DNA of 64,000 nucleotides from Helicobacter burdigaliensis (lineage in GTDB: Bacteria; Campylobacterota; Campylobacteria; Campylobacterales; Helicobacteraceae), in assembly GCF_003670295.1 (NCBI RefSeq), contig NZ_QXJG01000007.1, positions 1 to 64,000 of the forward strand, written 5' to 3'. The first letter of the stretch is position 1, and each line of letters starts with the position of its first letter. Below, piece by piece: positions 43,467 to 52,853 of the stretch. Under the pieces are notes generated by a model, which made no database searches, had not been told where the DNA came from, and worked only from the letters and a program-made list of their open reading frames with translations. A program made the translations under genes and the position numbers.

Positions 43467-45398
43467 ATGCAAAAAAGACAGAATAACGAACCAAATCAAC
43501 AAGATAAAAAACCTAATAATTTTTTCAATCAGAATCCTATTTTAGTTTTTATTATATTCGCAATTCTTGCCATTGTTGCTTTTAGATTTATTTCTCCTAG
43601 TGGAGATACTAATAGTAAATTAGGTGGTGCCAGCACAAATAAGAATGTAAATTATTATGAATTAAAAAAGATGATTGAAAATAAAGAAGTAGATTTTGTT
43701 GCTATTGGACAAACAATGATTAAAGCTACTTCTAATATGGGGGGGAATAAGATTGTTTATACCGCTCAAAGAGTAAGTCCTGATAACTCTTTAATACCAC
43801 TTTTAGAAGAAAAACAAGTAGAATATTCAGGCTATAATGAAAGTAATTGGCTTAGCGATATGCTTTTTGGGTGGGTGTTGCCTGTGTTTATATTCTTTGC
43901 TATTTGGATGTTCTTAGCTTCAAGAATGCAAAAGAATATGGGAAATGGAATCTTAGGGATTGGAAGTTCTAAAAAACTTGTAAATGCTGAAAAGCCTAAT
44001 GTGAAATTTGATGATATGGCAGGAAATGTAGAAGCAAAAGATGAAGTTGTAGAGATTGTGGATTTTTTGAAAAATCCAGATAGATATGCAGCACTTGGAG
44101 CTAAAATACCTAAAGGAGTGTTGCTTGTAGGACCTCCAGGGACAGGTAAAACACTTTTGGCAAAAGCGGTTGCAGGAGAGGCAAATGTGCCTTTTTTCTC
44201 TGTGAGCGGAAGTAGTTTTATTGAAATGTTTGTGGGTGTAGGTGCAAGTAGAGTAAGAGATTTGTTTGAAAATGCTAAAAAAGAAGCTCCTAGTATTATT
44301 TTTATTGACGAGATTGATGCGATTGGTAAAAGTAGGGCAGCAGGTGGTATGATTAGCGGTAATGATGAGAGAGAGCAGACGCTAAACCAGCTTTTAGCAG
44401 AAATGGATGGCTTTAGCTCTGATTCTTCTCCTGTAATTGTTCTAGCAGCTACTAACCGCCCTGAAGTGCTTGATCCAGCTTTGCTTAGACCAGGAAGATT
44501 TGATAGGCAAGTTTTAGTGGATAAGCCTGATTTTGAGGGAAGAGTTGAGATTTTAAAAGTGCATATTAAAAATATTAAGCTTTCTAAAAATGTAGATTTA
44601 TTTGAAGTGGCAAAGCTTACTGCAGGGCTTGCAGGAGCAGATTTAGCAAATATTGTAAATGAAGCTGCATTACTAGCAGGAAGAAACAATAAAAGAGAAG
44701 TGGAGCAAAGTGATTTCTTAGAAGCTGTGGAGAGAGGGATAGCAGGATTGGAGAAAAAATCACGCAGAATCTCGCCCAAAGAAAAGAAAATTGTCGCTTA
44801 TCATGAGAGTGGGCATGCACTCATTGCAGAGATTACAAAAGGCGCTAAGAAGGTTACTAAAGTTTCAATTATTCCTAGAGGATTGGCAGCACTTGGTTAT
44901 ACGCTAAATACTCCAGAGGAAAATAAATATTTAATGCAAAAGCATGAGCTTTTGGCTGAAGTAGATGTGCTTTTAGGTGGTAGAGCAGCTGAAGCTGTAT
45001 TTTTAGGAGAAATCTCAACGGGTGCAAGTAACGATTTAGAGAGGGCGACAGATATTATAAAAGCTATGGTAAGCTATTATGGTATGACAGATGTAGCAGG
45101 ACTTATGGTGCTAGAGAAGCAACGCAATGTCTTTTTAAATGGTGGCTTAGGTAGCTCTAGAGAATATAGTGAAGAGATGGCGCAAAAAATGGATGCCTAT
45201 ATCAAAGAGATTTTAAATGAGAGATTTGAAGCAGTTAAAGATTCTCTAACTACCTATAAAGAAGCCATTGAAAATATTGTAAAAGAACTTTTTGAAAAAG
45301 AAAATATTGATGGAGAGAAAGTAAGAGAGATTATTTCTGCTTTTGAAGAAGAAAATAATATGCCTACGCGTCTTGTAAAAGAAGAAGAGGAAGCATAA
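43467..45398 (+). CDS. ftsH: ATP-dependent zinc metalloprotease FtsH
   Basis: The 643-residue inner-membrane protease degrades misfolded membrane proteins and regulators. Two helices (about 24-42 and 125-145) flank a periplasmic loop. The AAA domain has [12 protein letters not shown] and [11 protein letters not shown] plus the second region of homology RPGRFDRQ, and the zinc site is HESGH. AAGGAAA precedes the ATG. It lies 12 bases after prmA. The same order is kept in H. pylori. Confidence 0.97.
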   Translation: MQKRQNNEPNQQDKKPNNFFNQNPILVFIIFAILAIVAFRFISPSGDTNSKLGGASTNKNVNYYELKKMIENKEVDFVAIGQTMIKATSNMGGNKIVYTAQRVSPDNSLIPLLEEKQVEYSGYNESNWLSDMLFGWVLPVFIFFAIWMFLASRMQKNMGNGILGIGSSKKLVNAEKPNVKFDDMAGNVEAKDEVVEIVDFLKNPDRYAALGAKIPKGVLLVGPPGTGKTLLAKAVAGEANVPFFSVSGSSFIEMFVGVGASRVRDLFENAKKEAPSIIFIDEIDAIGKSRAAGGMISGNDEREQTLNQLLAEMDGFSSDSSPVIVLAATNRPEVLDPALLRPGRFDRQVLVDKPDFEGRVEILKVHIKNIKLSKNVDLFEVAKLTAGLAGADLANIVNEAALLAGRNNKREVEQSDFLEAVERGIAGLEKKSRRISPKEKKIVAYHESGHALIAEITKGAKKVTKVSIIPRGLAALGYTLNTPEENKYLMQKHELLAEVDVLLGGRAAEAVFLGEISTGASNDLERATDIIKAMVSYYGMTDVAGLMVLEKQRNVFLNGGLGSSREYSEEMAQKMDAYIKEILNERFEAVKDSLTTYKEAIENIVKELFEKENIDGEKVREIISAFEEENNMPTRLVKEEEEA

Positions 45399-45416
45399 AT
45401 AAATAAAGGAAGCAAA

Positions 45417-46031
45417 GTGAGAACGACAACGCAAATTATCGCAAAAGAGGGTTGGAAAATATTAAGCATAGTGGGCGTTATTTTTCTACTTTGCTGGTTA
45501 TTGTCTTGGAATGTGCCTGGTTGGATTAGTTTAATTACATTTGTTTGTTTGTTGTATTTTTACTATAATCCAGAAAGAATTCCACAAGAGGATTCAAAAG
45601 ATGCTATCATAGCGCCACTTGATGCAAAAGTTAAAAAAATAGAAACTAAAGAAGATGGGATTTATATAGAGCTTATGAAACCTATTTGTTTTAGAGGGCT
45701 TTTAAGAATGCCTTTTAGTGGATATGCCACTAAAGAGCAAGAAGTTTTTGGGCTTTTAAATGCTAAAGAAAATAATGGAGAATATGTTAAAATCAAATTT
45801 TGTAAGAACGAGGAAATAGACGCTCATAATTTAGAATTAAAGCTTTATCCTACAATTTATTCTTATAGGATTAGCCTTTGTCCTAAACAATTAGAAAAAT
45901 TAGGACAAAGAATAGGATTTTTTCTAAGTGGTAAGGCTGTTATTAAAATCCCTTTAAATACGGAATTGAAAGTTTTTGAAAATGATAGAATTTATGCGGG
46001 ACAAACACTTATGGGATACATAAGATTATGA
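45417..46031 (+). CDS. phosphatidylserine-decarboxylase-like membrane protein without the Gly-Ser cleavage site
   Basis: The 204-residue protein has two N-terminal membrane helices (about 14-31 and 35-50) and a PSD-like domain: AIIAPLDAKV (63-72), resembling the family S-P-x-D-G-x-V, and a C-terminal part ending AGQTLMGYI. Active short PSDs cleave themselves at a Gly-Ser to form a pyruvoyl group. Here the aligned stretch is GFFLSGKAVIKIP, where Lys follows the Gly, so processing looks impossible. A relative occupies this place between ftsH and pssA in C. jejuni and H. pylori. GTG start with AAAGGA upstream. The pssA start overlaps by 4 bases. Confidence 0.75.
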   Translation: MRTTTQIIAKEGWKILSIVGVIFLLCWLLSWNVPGWISLITFVCLLYFYYNPERIPQEDSKDAIIAPLDAKVKKIETKEDGIYIELMKPICFRGLLRMPFSGYATKEQEVFGLLNAKENNGEYVKIKFCKNEEIDAHNLELKLYPTIYSYRISLCPKQLEKLGQRIGFFLSGKAVIKIPLNTELKVFENDRIYAGQTLMGYIRL

Positions 46032-46750
46032 AAATAGATCCTTTATATATTTTGCCTAATTTTTTTACAGGCGCTAGTATTTATCTTGGTATTTTATCCA
46101 TGGCCTATGCTTATTCTGGGCGTTTTGAGCTTGCTTGTTGGCTTGTATTGCTTAGCCTTATTTTTGATGGATTAGATGGAAGAATTGCAAGGCTTACAGG
46201 CACAACAAGTAAATTTGGTGTGGAATTTGACTCATTAGCAGATGTTGTTGCTTTTGGAGTGGCACCTGCTATGATTTTGTTTTTTTATGTAGGGCATCAT
46301 TATGGTAAATTTGGTGCTGTGGTGTCTGGGCTTTATGTGGTTTTTGGAGCGATTAGACTTGCTAGATTTAATGTAACCACTACCCAGAATGAACCTAATG
46401 TTTTTATAGGGCTTCCTATCCCTTCTGCCGCAGTTTTTATTGTGAGTTGGTTGCTTTTTGAAATGGGTATAAAGCAAGATTATCCCCATTATGATTCTAT
46501 ACTTTTAGTCTTATTGCTTGCAAGTAGCTTGTTAGTTGGGCTTTTAATGGTGAGTAATATCCGCTATCCTAGTTTTAAGAAAATGAGTTTTGAACGCGTG
46601 AGCTTTGGCAAGATTATAGTTTTGTTAATGCTTATTTTGGCTGTTTTGTTTATGTATCCTACTTATACAATTGTTGTATTAATAAGTGCTTATGTTCTTT
46701 TTGGGCCTATGCGTGCTTGTTATTATCTTATCTTTAGAAAGAGGGTTTAA
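46028..46750 (+). CDS. pssA: CDP-diacylglycerol-serine O-phosphatidyltransferase
   Basis: The 240-residue integral membrane enzyme makes phosphatidylserine from CDP-diacylglycerol and serine, the precursor of phosphatidylethanolamine. The CDP-alcohol phosphotransferase motif D-G-x2-A-R-x8-G-x3-D-x3-D is complete near residues 46-68, among six to eight helices. It overlaps the PSD-like gene by 4 bases. A Leu-rich leader frame begins 1 base after its stop. Confidence 0.95.
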   Translation: MKIDPLYILPNFFTGASIYLGILSMAYAYSGRFELACWLVLLSLIFDGLDGRIARLTGTTSKFGVEFDSLADVVAFGVAPAMILFFYVGHHYGKFGAVVSGLYVVFGAIRLARFNVTTTQNEPNVFIGLPIPSAAVFIVSWLLFEMGIKQDYPHYDSILLVLLLASSLLVGLLMVSNIRYPSFKKMSFERVSFGKIIVLLMLILAVLFMYPTYTIVVLISAYVLFGPMRACYYLIFRKRV

Positions 46751-46751
46751 G

Positions 46752-46835
46752 ATGAGGGTGCATTTATTAAAATCGAGTGATATATTTTTGCAAAATTTCC
46801 TTACACATTCACTACTACTTCCACTGCTCCCTTAG
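46752..46835 (+). CDS. leuL: putative leucine leader peptide for leuA
   Basis: ATG 46752, with GAGG seven bases upstream, opens a 27-residue frame with nine Leu. The end is very Leu-dense (THSLLLPLLP, stop TAG 46833-46835), encoded CTA CTA CTT CCA CTG CTC. CTA, CTG and CTC are rare in this AT-rich genome, where TTA and CTT dominate. It lies 74 bases before leuA, the first enzyme of leucine synthesis. Clusters of regulatory codons like this are the mark of amino-acid attenuation leaders. The start is uncertain; GTG 46758 or TTG 46788 would also leave the Leu run intact. Too short for ordinary gene finders. Confidence 0.6.
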   Translation: MRVHLLKSSDIFLQNFLTHSLLLPLLP

Positions 46836-46852
46836 GGGATGCATATATTTTT
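46826..46852 (+). terminator. possible attenuator hairpin between leuL and leuA
   Basis: GC-TCCC-TTAG-GGGA-(T)-GC folds into a short GC-rich hairpin that overlaps the leader stop codon and is followed by ATATATTTTT. It could be the terminator of an attenuation system. I could not find a convincing alternative antiterminator stem by eye. Confidence 0.4.
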
Positions 46853-46909
46853 ACAACTTCATAATAATTTTACTTAACAAATAAAAACAATTCATTAAAG
46901 GAATATACT

Positions 46910-48454
46910 ATGGAAATGATAAAGATTTTTGATACAACTTTAAGAGATGGTGAGCAAAGCCCAGGTGCTTCTATGAATACTGAAGAGAAGATAAGATTGG
47001 CTTTGCAGTTAGAAAGATTGGGTGTAGATGTGATTGAAGCAGGGTTTGCAGCAGCAAGTCCGGGTGATTTTGAAGCAATTAGCAGAATAGGAGAAGTAGT
47101 GAAAAATAGCACTATTTGTTCTTTATCACGTGCGCTTACTAAGGATATTGAGATCGCAGCAAATGCTTTGCAAAAGGCAAAACATAAAAGGATTCATACT
47201 TTTATTGCTACAAGTGAGATTCATATGCAATATAAGCTTAAAATGAGCAAAGATGAGGTTTTAAAAAGAGCATTTGAAGCGGTTAAGTTAGCAAGAAGCT
47301 TGTGTGAAGATGTGGAGTTTAGCTGTGAAGATGCGTGTAGAAGTGATGTAGGGTTTTTAAAAGAGGTGGCACTAGCTGTGATTGAAGCGGGTGCTAGCAC
47401 GCTAAATTTACCTGATACTGTGGGGTATAGAATCCCAAGTGAGCTTGGAAGCTTGATTAAAGAAATGAAAGAGTGTGTGGGAGATAGGGCGATTTTGTCA
47501 GTGCATTGTCATAATGATTTAGGCTTAGCGGTGGCAAACTCACTAGAGGGGATTAAAAATGGAGCAAGACAGCTTGAATGCACAATTAATGGACTAGGAG
47601 AGAGAGCGGGAAATACTGCTTTAGAAGAAATAGTAATGATTTTAAAAACAAGGCAGGATATTTTTAAAGGGCTTGATACAAGGATTAACACAAAAGAAAT
47701 TTATGCAAGCTCTAAGCTAGTTTCAGACATTACAGGGATACGCCCACAGCCTAATAAAGCGATTGTTGGGAAAAATGCTTTTTCGCATGAGAGTGGAATC
47801 CATCAAGATGGTATGCTAAAAAATCGCGAAACTTATGAGATTATGAGGGCTAGTGATATAGGGATTATAGAAAGTGATGGACTGGTTTTAGGTAAGCATA
47901 GTGGTAGGGCTGCTTTTAGGGATAAGCTTGCAAGTTTAGGCTTTGTGGATATTTCACAAGAAGCACTAGATAGGGCATTTGCAGAGTTTAAGATTTTGTG
48001 TGATAAGAAAAAAGAAGTGTATGATGAGGATTTGCGTTCTATTATGACACAAGAAAGTGTGAGTATTCCGCAAGTGTTTGAGCTTGTCTCTTTGCAGATT
48101 AGTAATTGTTCTAAAGGTGTGCCACATGCTGCAATTTGTATCCAAAAAGATGGGGATAAAAGCATTGATGCGGCTATTGGAAATGGAAGTGTAGATGCGA
48201 TTTTAAAAACTATTGATAGGATTAGTGGCTACAATGGGGTGCTAAAAGATTATAAAGTGGAGGCAGTAAGTGAGGGTAAAGATGCACTTGCTAAAGTGGT
48301 GGTAAAAGTGGAGTTTGATCCAAACAAACCTGCGCTTATTGGACATGGATTGCATCTTGATACGATGTTTGCCACTGCTAAGGCATATCTTGGTGCGTTA
48401 AATAGCTATTTAGCAATGAAGGAGCTTATTAAGCATAAGAGTATGGGGGTGTAG
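46910..48454 (+). CDS. leuA: 2-isopropylmalate synthase
   Basis: The 514-residue enzyme condenses 2-oxoisovalerate and acetyl-CoA, the first step of leucine synthesis. It has [16 protein letters not shown] at the N terminus, [15 protein letters not shown] for metal binding and a full C-terminal regulatory domain (about 390-514), which in the family binds leucine for feedback inhibition. AAAGGAA precedes the ATG. A Leu-rich leader lies upstream, and the McrB gene starts 4 bases after its stop. No other leu genes are in the window. Confidence 0.95.
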   Translation: MEMIKIFDTTLRDGEQSPGASMNTEEKIRLALQLERLGVDVIEAGFAAASPGDFEAISRIGEVVKNSTICSLSRALTKDIEIAANALQKAKHKRIHTFIATSEIHMQYKLKMSKDEVLKRAFEAVKLARSLCEDVEFSCEDACRSDVGFLKEVALAVIEAGASTLNLPDTVGYRIPSELGSLIKEMKECVGDRAILSVHCHNDLGLAVANSLEGIKNGARQLECTINGLGERAGNTALEEIVMILKTRQDIFKGLDTRINTKEIYASSKLVSDITGIRPQPNKAIVGKNAFSHESGIHQDGMLKNRETYEIMRASDIGIIESDGLVLGKHSGRAAFRDKLASLGFVDISQEALDRAFAEFKILCDKKKEVYDEDLRSIMTQESVSIPQVFELVSLQISNCSKGVPHAAICIQKDGDKSIDAAIGNGSVDAILKTIDRISGYNGVLKDYKVEAVSEGKDALAKVVVKVEFDPNKPALIGHGLHLDTMFATAKAYLGALNSYLAMKELIKHKSMGV

Positions 48455-48458
48455 ATAG

Positions 48459-50666
48459 ATGAATAGTTTTAAAGAAGAGATTGAATTATTTAAAAAATTT
48501 CAAGACAGATGGAGTTTGGAAAAAGTCCAAAATATGAAGTTAGAGGAATATACAAGCACTCAAAAAGATAATCCAAATAGAGATGATTTTACATTTTGGA
48601 TAGAAAGTAAATTGGATACTTTAGGGAGTATTTGGGGAGGTTCGGCTTTTAAATTTGGTGTGTATAGGCGTAATGAAAATAAGGATAAAAAGAGTGCAAG
48701 TGGGCGAAAATATAAAGATAATTATGGTTGGTATGATAAATTTGGTAGCACTTCAGAAGAGGCTTTTGTAGAAGTTAAAAAAGAGATTATAAAAATAATA
48801 GCGACCATAGAAGCAACTAAGGAAAATAAGGAAAATAAGGAAAATAAGGAAAATAAATTAGAGGAAATTGAAAAATCTAAGCTTGGCTTTGCTATAAGGT
48901 GGAAAATAGCCTTTCATTATCAAAATATTGAGGATATTAAAATTGTTAATATTTTTTCTAAAAGTGTTTTGGACGCAATTTCTATGGATAAATATGGGAG
49001 AAAATTAAAAACTTATGAGCTTTATGAGAAGCTTTTGAGTGATAAGGAAAAATATAGTTTAGAAGAGGTTTTAAAGCTATCAAAGGACTTATGGGAAAAA
49101 TATAGTAAAAATCAAAATAAAGAGCAAGATAATCAAGAAGAACAAGGAGAAAGAATGAAAATACCACTTAATCAGATTCTTTATGGACCTCCGGGGACTG
49201 GGAAAACTTATCATACCATTGATAAGGCTTTGGAGATTTTAGGGTATAAAAATCTTTTGGAAGATAAAGAGAATAAGAAATTTCTAGACTATGAAAAAAT
49301 CCAAAAAGATTTAGAAAAATTTCAAATTGATTACAAAAAAGATGATGAAAGAAAACAGGCTAAAGCACTTTTTGATTATTATGTAAAAAAAGGACAAATT
49401 GTTTTTACCACTTTTCATCAAAGCTATGGCTATGAAGAGTTTGTAGAAGGGATAAAGCCTATAATAAATGATGAGTCTAATTCTAAAGAAGTGCAATATG
49501 AGATAAGCGATGGAGTTTTTAAAGAGCTTTGTAAAAAAGCTTTGGTGAATTATCAACTATCAGATAACAGCGAAAAAGATAAACAAAATATCGATTTAGA
49601 TAAGTTAATTTTTGAATTTGCCAATTATATTAATCAAAATTTTATAGATAAGGGAAATGAATTTCCTTTAGAGAATAAAGTTAGTATTAGAGAAATTCTT
49701 TTAAATTCCAAAGACGAGTATCGCTCTTTCTTATTGGGTGGCTCTATTAAAAGTCCTCAAAGATTGACCATTGATATTATAAAAAGAGATTATTTAAATT
49801 TTAAAAGTGGAGCTATTAAGGATTATAAAGATGTTAAGCCAAAATATGATAGCCAAAGTGATTATCATGGAAATGCGATTTATTATTTCATGTTTTATAA
49901 AAAATTAAAGGAGTTTGAAAAAACGCACAATGTAAATTTTGAAAATATAAATGGGGAATTAAAACCTTACATAATCATCATTGATGAAATCAATCGTGGC
50001 AATGCAAGTAAGATTTTTGGGGAGCTTATAACTTTAATAGAATCTAGCAAAAGGATAGGAGAAGATGAGGAGCTAAGAGTATCTTTGCCTTATAGTAGAA
50101 ATGAATTTGATAATGGCAAAGGTTTTGGAGTGCCTAAAAATGTGTATATCCTAGGCACTATGAATACAGCTGATAGAAGCATAACCTCTCTTGATACGGC
50201 TTTAAGGAGAAGATTTGAATTTATAGAGATGATGCCTATGCCTAGTTTGCTTCAAAAATGTGAGGAAGTTGATTTGCAAAAGTTATTAGAAGCTATCAAT
50301 ACTCGCATAGAATATTTGCTGGATAGAGAAAAAACCATAGGGCACGCATTTTTTATAGATGTTAAAAATTTAGAGGATTTAAAAAATGTATTTCAAAATA
50401 AAATCATTCCGCTTTTGCAAGAGTATTTTTATAACGATTATGCTTTAATGAGTGCGGTTTTAAATGATAATGGTATGATTTGCAAAGACAAGGAAGATAA
50501 AAAAGATGATAAATATTTACAAAAAATAAAAAATTTAGACAATGTAGATAGTGAAAAAAATATTTATAATATTACTCCATTTAATAATGAAATTTGGGAT
50601 AAACTAGAAAAATATCAAGCTATTTATGATGATGAGAAAAATCAATCAAATAATGAAGAACAATAA
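48459..50666 (+). CDS. mcrB: McrB-like AAA+ GTPase of a type IV restriction system
   Basis: The 735-residue protein is the motor and DNA-reading subunit of McrBC, which cuts DNA carrying modified cytosine. The N-terminal about 230 residues hold the DNA-reading part and a Lys/Glu/Asn linker with four 9-bp repeats. The AAA+ part has [11 protein letters not shown] (near 242), IIIDEINRGNASKIF (near 507) and the McrB-specific MNTADRS (near 567) followed by ALRRRFEF. It lies 4 bases after leuA, without a visible promoter, and overlaps mcrC. Confidence 0.92.
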   Translation: MNSFKEEIELFKKFQDRWSLEKVQNMKLEEYTSTQKDNPNRDDFTFWIESKLDTLGSIWGGSAFKFGVYRRNENKDKKSASGRKYKDNYGWYDKFGSTSEEAFVEVKKEIIKIIATIEATKENKENKENKENKLEEIEKSKLGFAIRWKIAFHYQNIEDIKIVNIFSKSVLDAISMDKYGRKLKTYELYEKLLSDKEKYSLEEVLKLSKDLWEKYSKNQNKEQDNQEEQGERMKIPLNQILYGPPGTGKTYHTIDKALEILGYKNLLEDKENKKFLDYEKIQKDLEKFQIDYKKDDERKQAKALFDYYVKKGQIVFTTFHQSYGYEEFVEGIKPIINDESNSKEVQYEISDGVFKELCKKALVNYQLSDNSEKDKQNIDLDKLIFEFANYINQNFIDKGNEFPLENKVSIREILLNSKDEYRSFLLGGSIKSPQRLTIDIIKRDYLNFKSGAIKDYKDVKPKYDSQSDYHGNAIYYFMFYKKLKEFEKTHNVNFENINGELKPYIIIIDEINRGNASKIFGELITLIESSKRIGEDEELRVSLPYSRNEFDNGKGFGVPKNVYILGTMNTADRSITSLDTALRRRFEFIEMMPMPSLLQKCEEVDLQKLLEAINTRIEYLLDREKTIGHAFFIDVKNLEDLKNVFQNKIIPLLQEYFYNDYALMSAVLNDNGMICKDKEDKKDDKYLQKIKNLDNVDSEKNIYNITPFNNEIWDKLEKYQAIYDDEKNQSNNEEQ
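48821..48856 (+). repeat. four tandem 9-bp repeats inside mcrB
   Basis: GGAAAATAA occurs four times without interruption, encoding repeated K-E-N in the linker between the N-terminal domain and the AAA+ motor. The unit is three codons, so copy-number change would alter linker length without breaking the frame. Confidence 0.9.
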
Positions 50667-51975
50667 CACATTTTCTATCATTGAGCATCAAGCCTTTTGC
50701 AAAGAAGATTTACAAGGGGTTTTTGGGAAAAAGGCTGAAAATTTTTACAAAGAACTAGAAGATTTTGCAAAAAATAATGAGAATCTTTTGGGCTTTAATA
50801 ATAAAAACACCCTAAAAGCTAAAAATTATGTGGGCATTATTCAGACAAAAAGTGGAGTTTTGGAGATCTTGCCAAAATGCACTGATTTAGAAAAATATAT
50901 AGAGGAAAAAGATATAACAAATTTGCCTTTAAAGCCTTTGATAGATGCTTATAAAATAGATGATAAAAAAGAATTATTTTGCGATTTTAAATATGAGGAA
51001 AATTTTAAATTCAATCCTAAAACCCTTTTAATTAATCTATTAAAAACTCTAAAAAATTCTCCCTTTAAACAATCGCAAATTTCATCTTTAAAACTTTCTA
51101 AAATGCCTTTATTTGAAGTGTTTATTGCGATGTTTTTAGATGAGTTTTTTAGTGTGTATAAAAAAGGTTTGAAAAAAGATTATGTAAGCATAGAAGAAAA
51201 TAGAAAATTTCTTAAAGGTAAATTACATTTTAGTAAGCATTTAAAGCAAAATTTAATCCATAAAGAAAGATTTTTTACAAGTAGTGATGAGTTTGTTTTG
51301 GATATAGCACCAAATCGCCTCATCAAATCCACTCTAAATCTTTTAAAATCTAAAACAATCGCTAATAAATTTAGAATCCTTAAAGCCTTACAAATGCTTG
51401 AAAATGTGGAGTTTTCTACAAATTACACAAAAGACTTTAGCTGTAAAATCTCAAGACATTTTAACTATTATGAAAATTTGCTTTTGTGGTGTAAGATTTT
51501 CTTACGCAATCAAACTTTTACGCCTTTTTGTGGTAAAAATGAGGCTTTTGCACTGCTTTTTCCTATGGAGAGGCTTTTTGAAAACTATGTAGCATATATG
51601 CTAAAAAAAGCAAATCTAAATTTAAATATTAAAGCTCAAAGTAGCGAGAAATATTTATTGCAACAAGATAATGAAAGTCATTTTAGGTTAAAACCAGATT
51701 TAAAACTAGAGCTTAGCAATCAAACGATTATCGCAGATACAAAGTGGAAGATTCTAACAAAGATAGAAGAAATCTCACAAAGCGATTTATATCAGATGTT
51801 TGCTTATGCAACTAAATACAAAGCAAAAGAAGTATGGCTTATTTATCCATTTATTAAATCTAATTTAGAACAAAAGAAACAAGAATTTATCTTTAAAGCA
51901 AGTGAAGTTGTGAATTTTTGCAACAATGATGAAAAAATAAAGCTAAAAATTCTTTTTGCACCTTTGCCTTTTTAA
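50626..51975 (+). CDS. mcrC: McrC-like restriction endonuclease subunit
   Basis: The 449-residue partner supplies the nuclease of McrBC. The C-terminal PD-(D/E)xK core is visible as FRLKPDLKLE (near 356) followed by IIADTKWKIL (near 370), giving P-D...D-x-K. The N-terminal part activates McrB GTP hydrolysis in characterised systems. The ATG at 50626 lies 41 bases inside mcrB; the ATG at 50653 is a better fit to the conserved start (KNNNTFSIIEHQ) but has no clear ribosome-binding site. No intact neighbouring methyltransferase is present. Confidence 0.9.
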   Translation: MMMRKINQIMKNNNTFSIIEHQAFCKEDLQGVFGKKAENFYKELEDFAKNNENLLGFNNKNTLKAKNYVGIIQTKSGVLEILPKCTDLEKYIEEKDITNLPLKPLIDAYKIDDKKELFCDFKYEENFKFNPKTLLINLLKTLKNSPFKQSQISSLKLSKMPLFEVFIAMFLDEFFSVYKKGLKKDYVSIEENRKFLKGKLHFSKHLKQNLIHKERFFTSSDEFVLDIAPNRLIKSTLNLLKSKTIANKFRILKALQMLENVEFSTNYTKDFSCKISRHFNYYENLLLWCKIFLRNQTFTPFCGKNEAFALLFPMERLFENYVAYMLKKANLNLNIKAQSSEKYLLQQDNESHFRLKPDLKLELSNQTIIADTKWKILTKIEEISQSDLYQMFAYATKYKAKEVWLIYPFIKSNLEQKKQEFIFKASEVVNFCNNDEKIKLKILFAPLPF

Positions 51976-52118
51976 TATAGTTTTATAAATTTTAGTGGGT
52001 TATCTATAAAAGCTTTATTTTGTAATCTTTAAATATTCTAAAACTTAACACTTAAGCCATATTTATCTTTTATTTGCTAAAAGATATTATTATGTAAAAT
52101 AAAAAGTTTTGGTGGTTT

Positions 52119-52853
52119 ATGAAAAGGATATTTGTTTGTCTCTTTTTATGTGTTGCTTTGCTAAATGCAGAAGAAAATATTACTAAATTTTTAAAAAAAG
52201 ATATTAAAAGAATTAATCCTTTTGATCAATACAGAGAGTATGAGGGTTTTTTAGGAGTTCCTTTGCCAAGTGCCAAAACTCCTAAAATCCCTTACAAAAG
52301 TCCTTTCAATTCTCCTTTTGAAAGACATCAAAATAGAGCTAAAACCACAACTCCTACTTTTGATTTTAATACCTATGGAATAAGCACAAGTGTTTTAAAT
52401 ATGGGCTTAAATAAGCTTTCCCCTCTTATTGGTTCCAAAAGTGGCGATATTGTAGGGAAATATATTTCTGGGATTAAATTTGATGTAAATTTAAGCTCTA
52501 GTATTGATGAGAAGCAAAAAAATCTAGGAGGGGATATTAAAATCAATGCGCCCATTTACAAGAAGAAGTTAAGTGAGTTGTATTTGCTTGGCACTATAAA
52601 GAAGAGCCTAAGTAAAGATGAGTGGAGTGGGAGTTATGGTTTTAGTCATAAGCTAAAAGCTCCTAAAATCCAAAATCTCTATTTTATGCAGAGTTTTACT
52701 CAAGATCAAGATAAAATAGGAGAAAAAACTTTTAATTATGGAGTGGAATATTCTCCTATTAAAAACTTTTCCACCTTTATTCAAAAAGAGATTAAAACCA
52801 TAGGCGATACAGACACTACAAAAGCAGGCGTGCAGTATAGGTTTAATTTTTAA
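52119..52853 (+). CDS. putative outer-membrane beta-barrel protein
   Basis: The 244-residue protein has a signal peptide (about 1-18, ending L-L-N-A-E). The first third is rich in Pro and basic residues (KTPKIPYKSPFNSPFER). The remainder alternates polar and hydrophobic residues, and the last residues GVQYRFNF end in Phe with aromatics two and four places back, the usual signal for BamA-mediated insertion. No family is recognised. It is a single gene whose end overlaps the convergent uvrD gene by 4 bases. Confidence 0.6.
   Translation: MKRIFVCLFLCVALLNAEENITKFLKKDIKRINPFDQYREYEGFLGVPLPSAKTPKIPYKSPFNSPFERHQNRAKTTTPTFDFNTYGISTSVLNMGLNKLSPLIGSKSGDIVGKYISGIKFDVNLSSSIDEKQKNLGGDIKINAPIYKKKLSELYLLGTIKKSLSKDEWSGSYGFSHKLKAPKIQNLYFMQSFTQDQDKIGEKTFNYGVEYSPIKNFSTFIQKEIKTIGDTDTTKAGVQYRFNF

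Noticed and set aside
43832-44779. 315-codon minus-strand frame opposite ftsH
   Set aside because: It lies entirely within the conserved ftsH AAA and protease coding region, has Ser/Ala-rich composition of an antisense frame and no ribosome-binding site.
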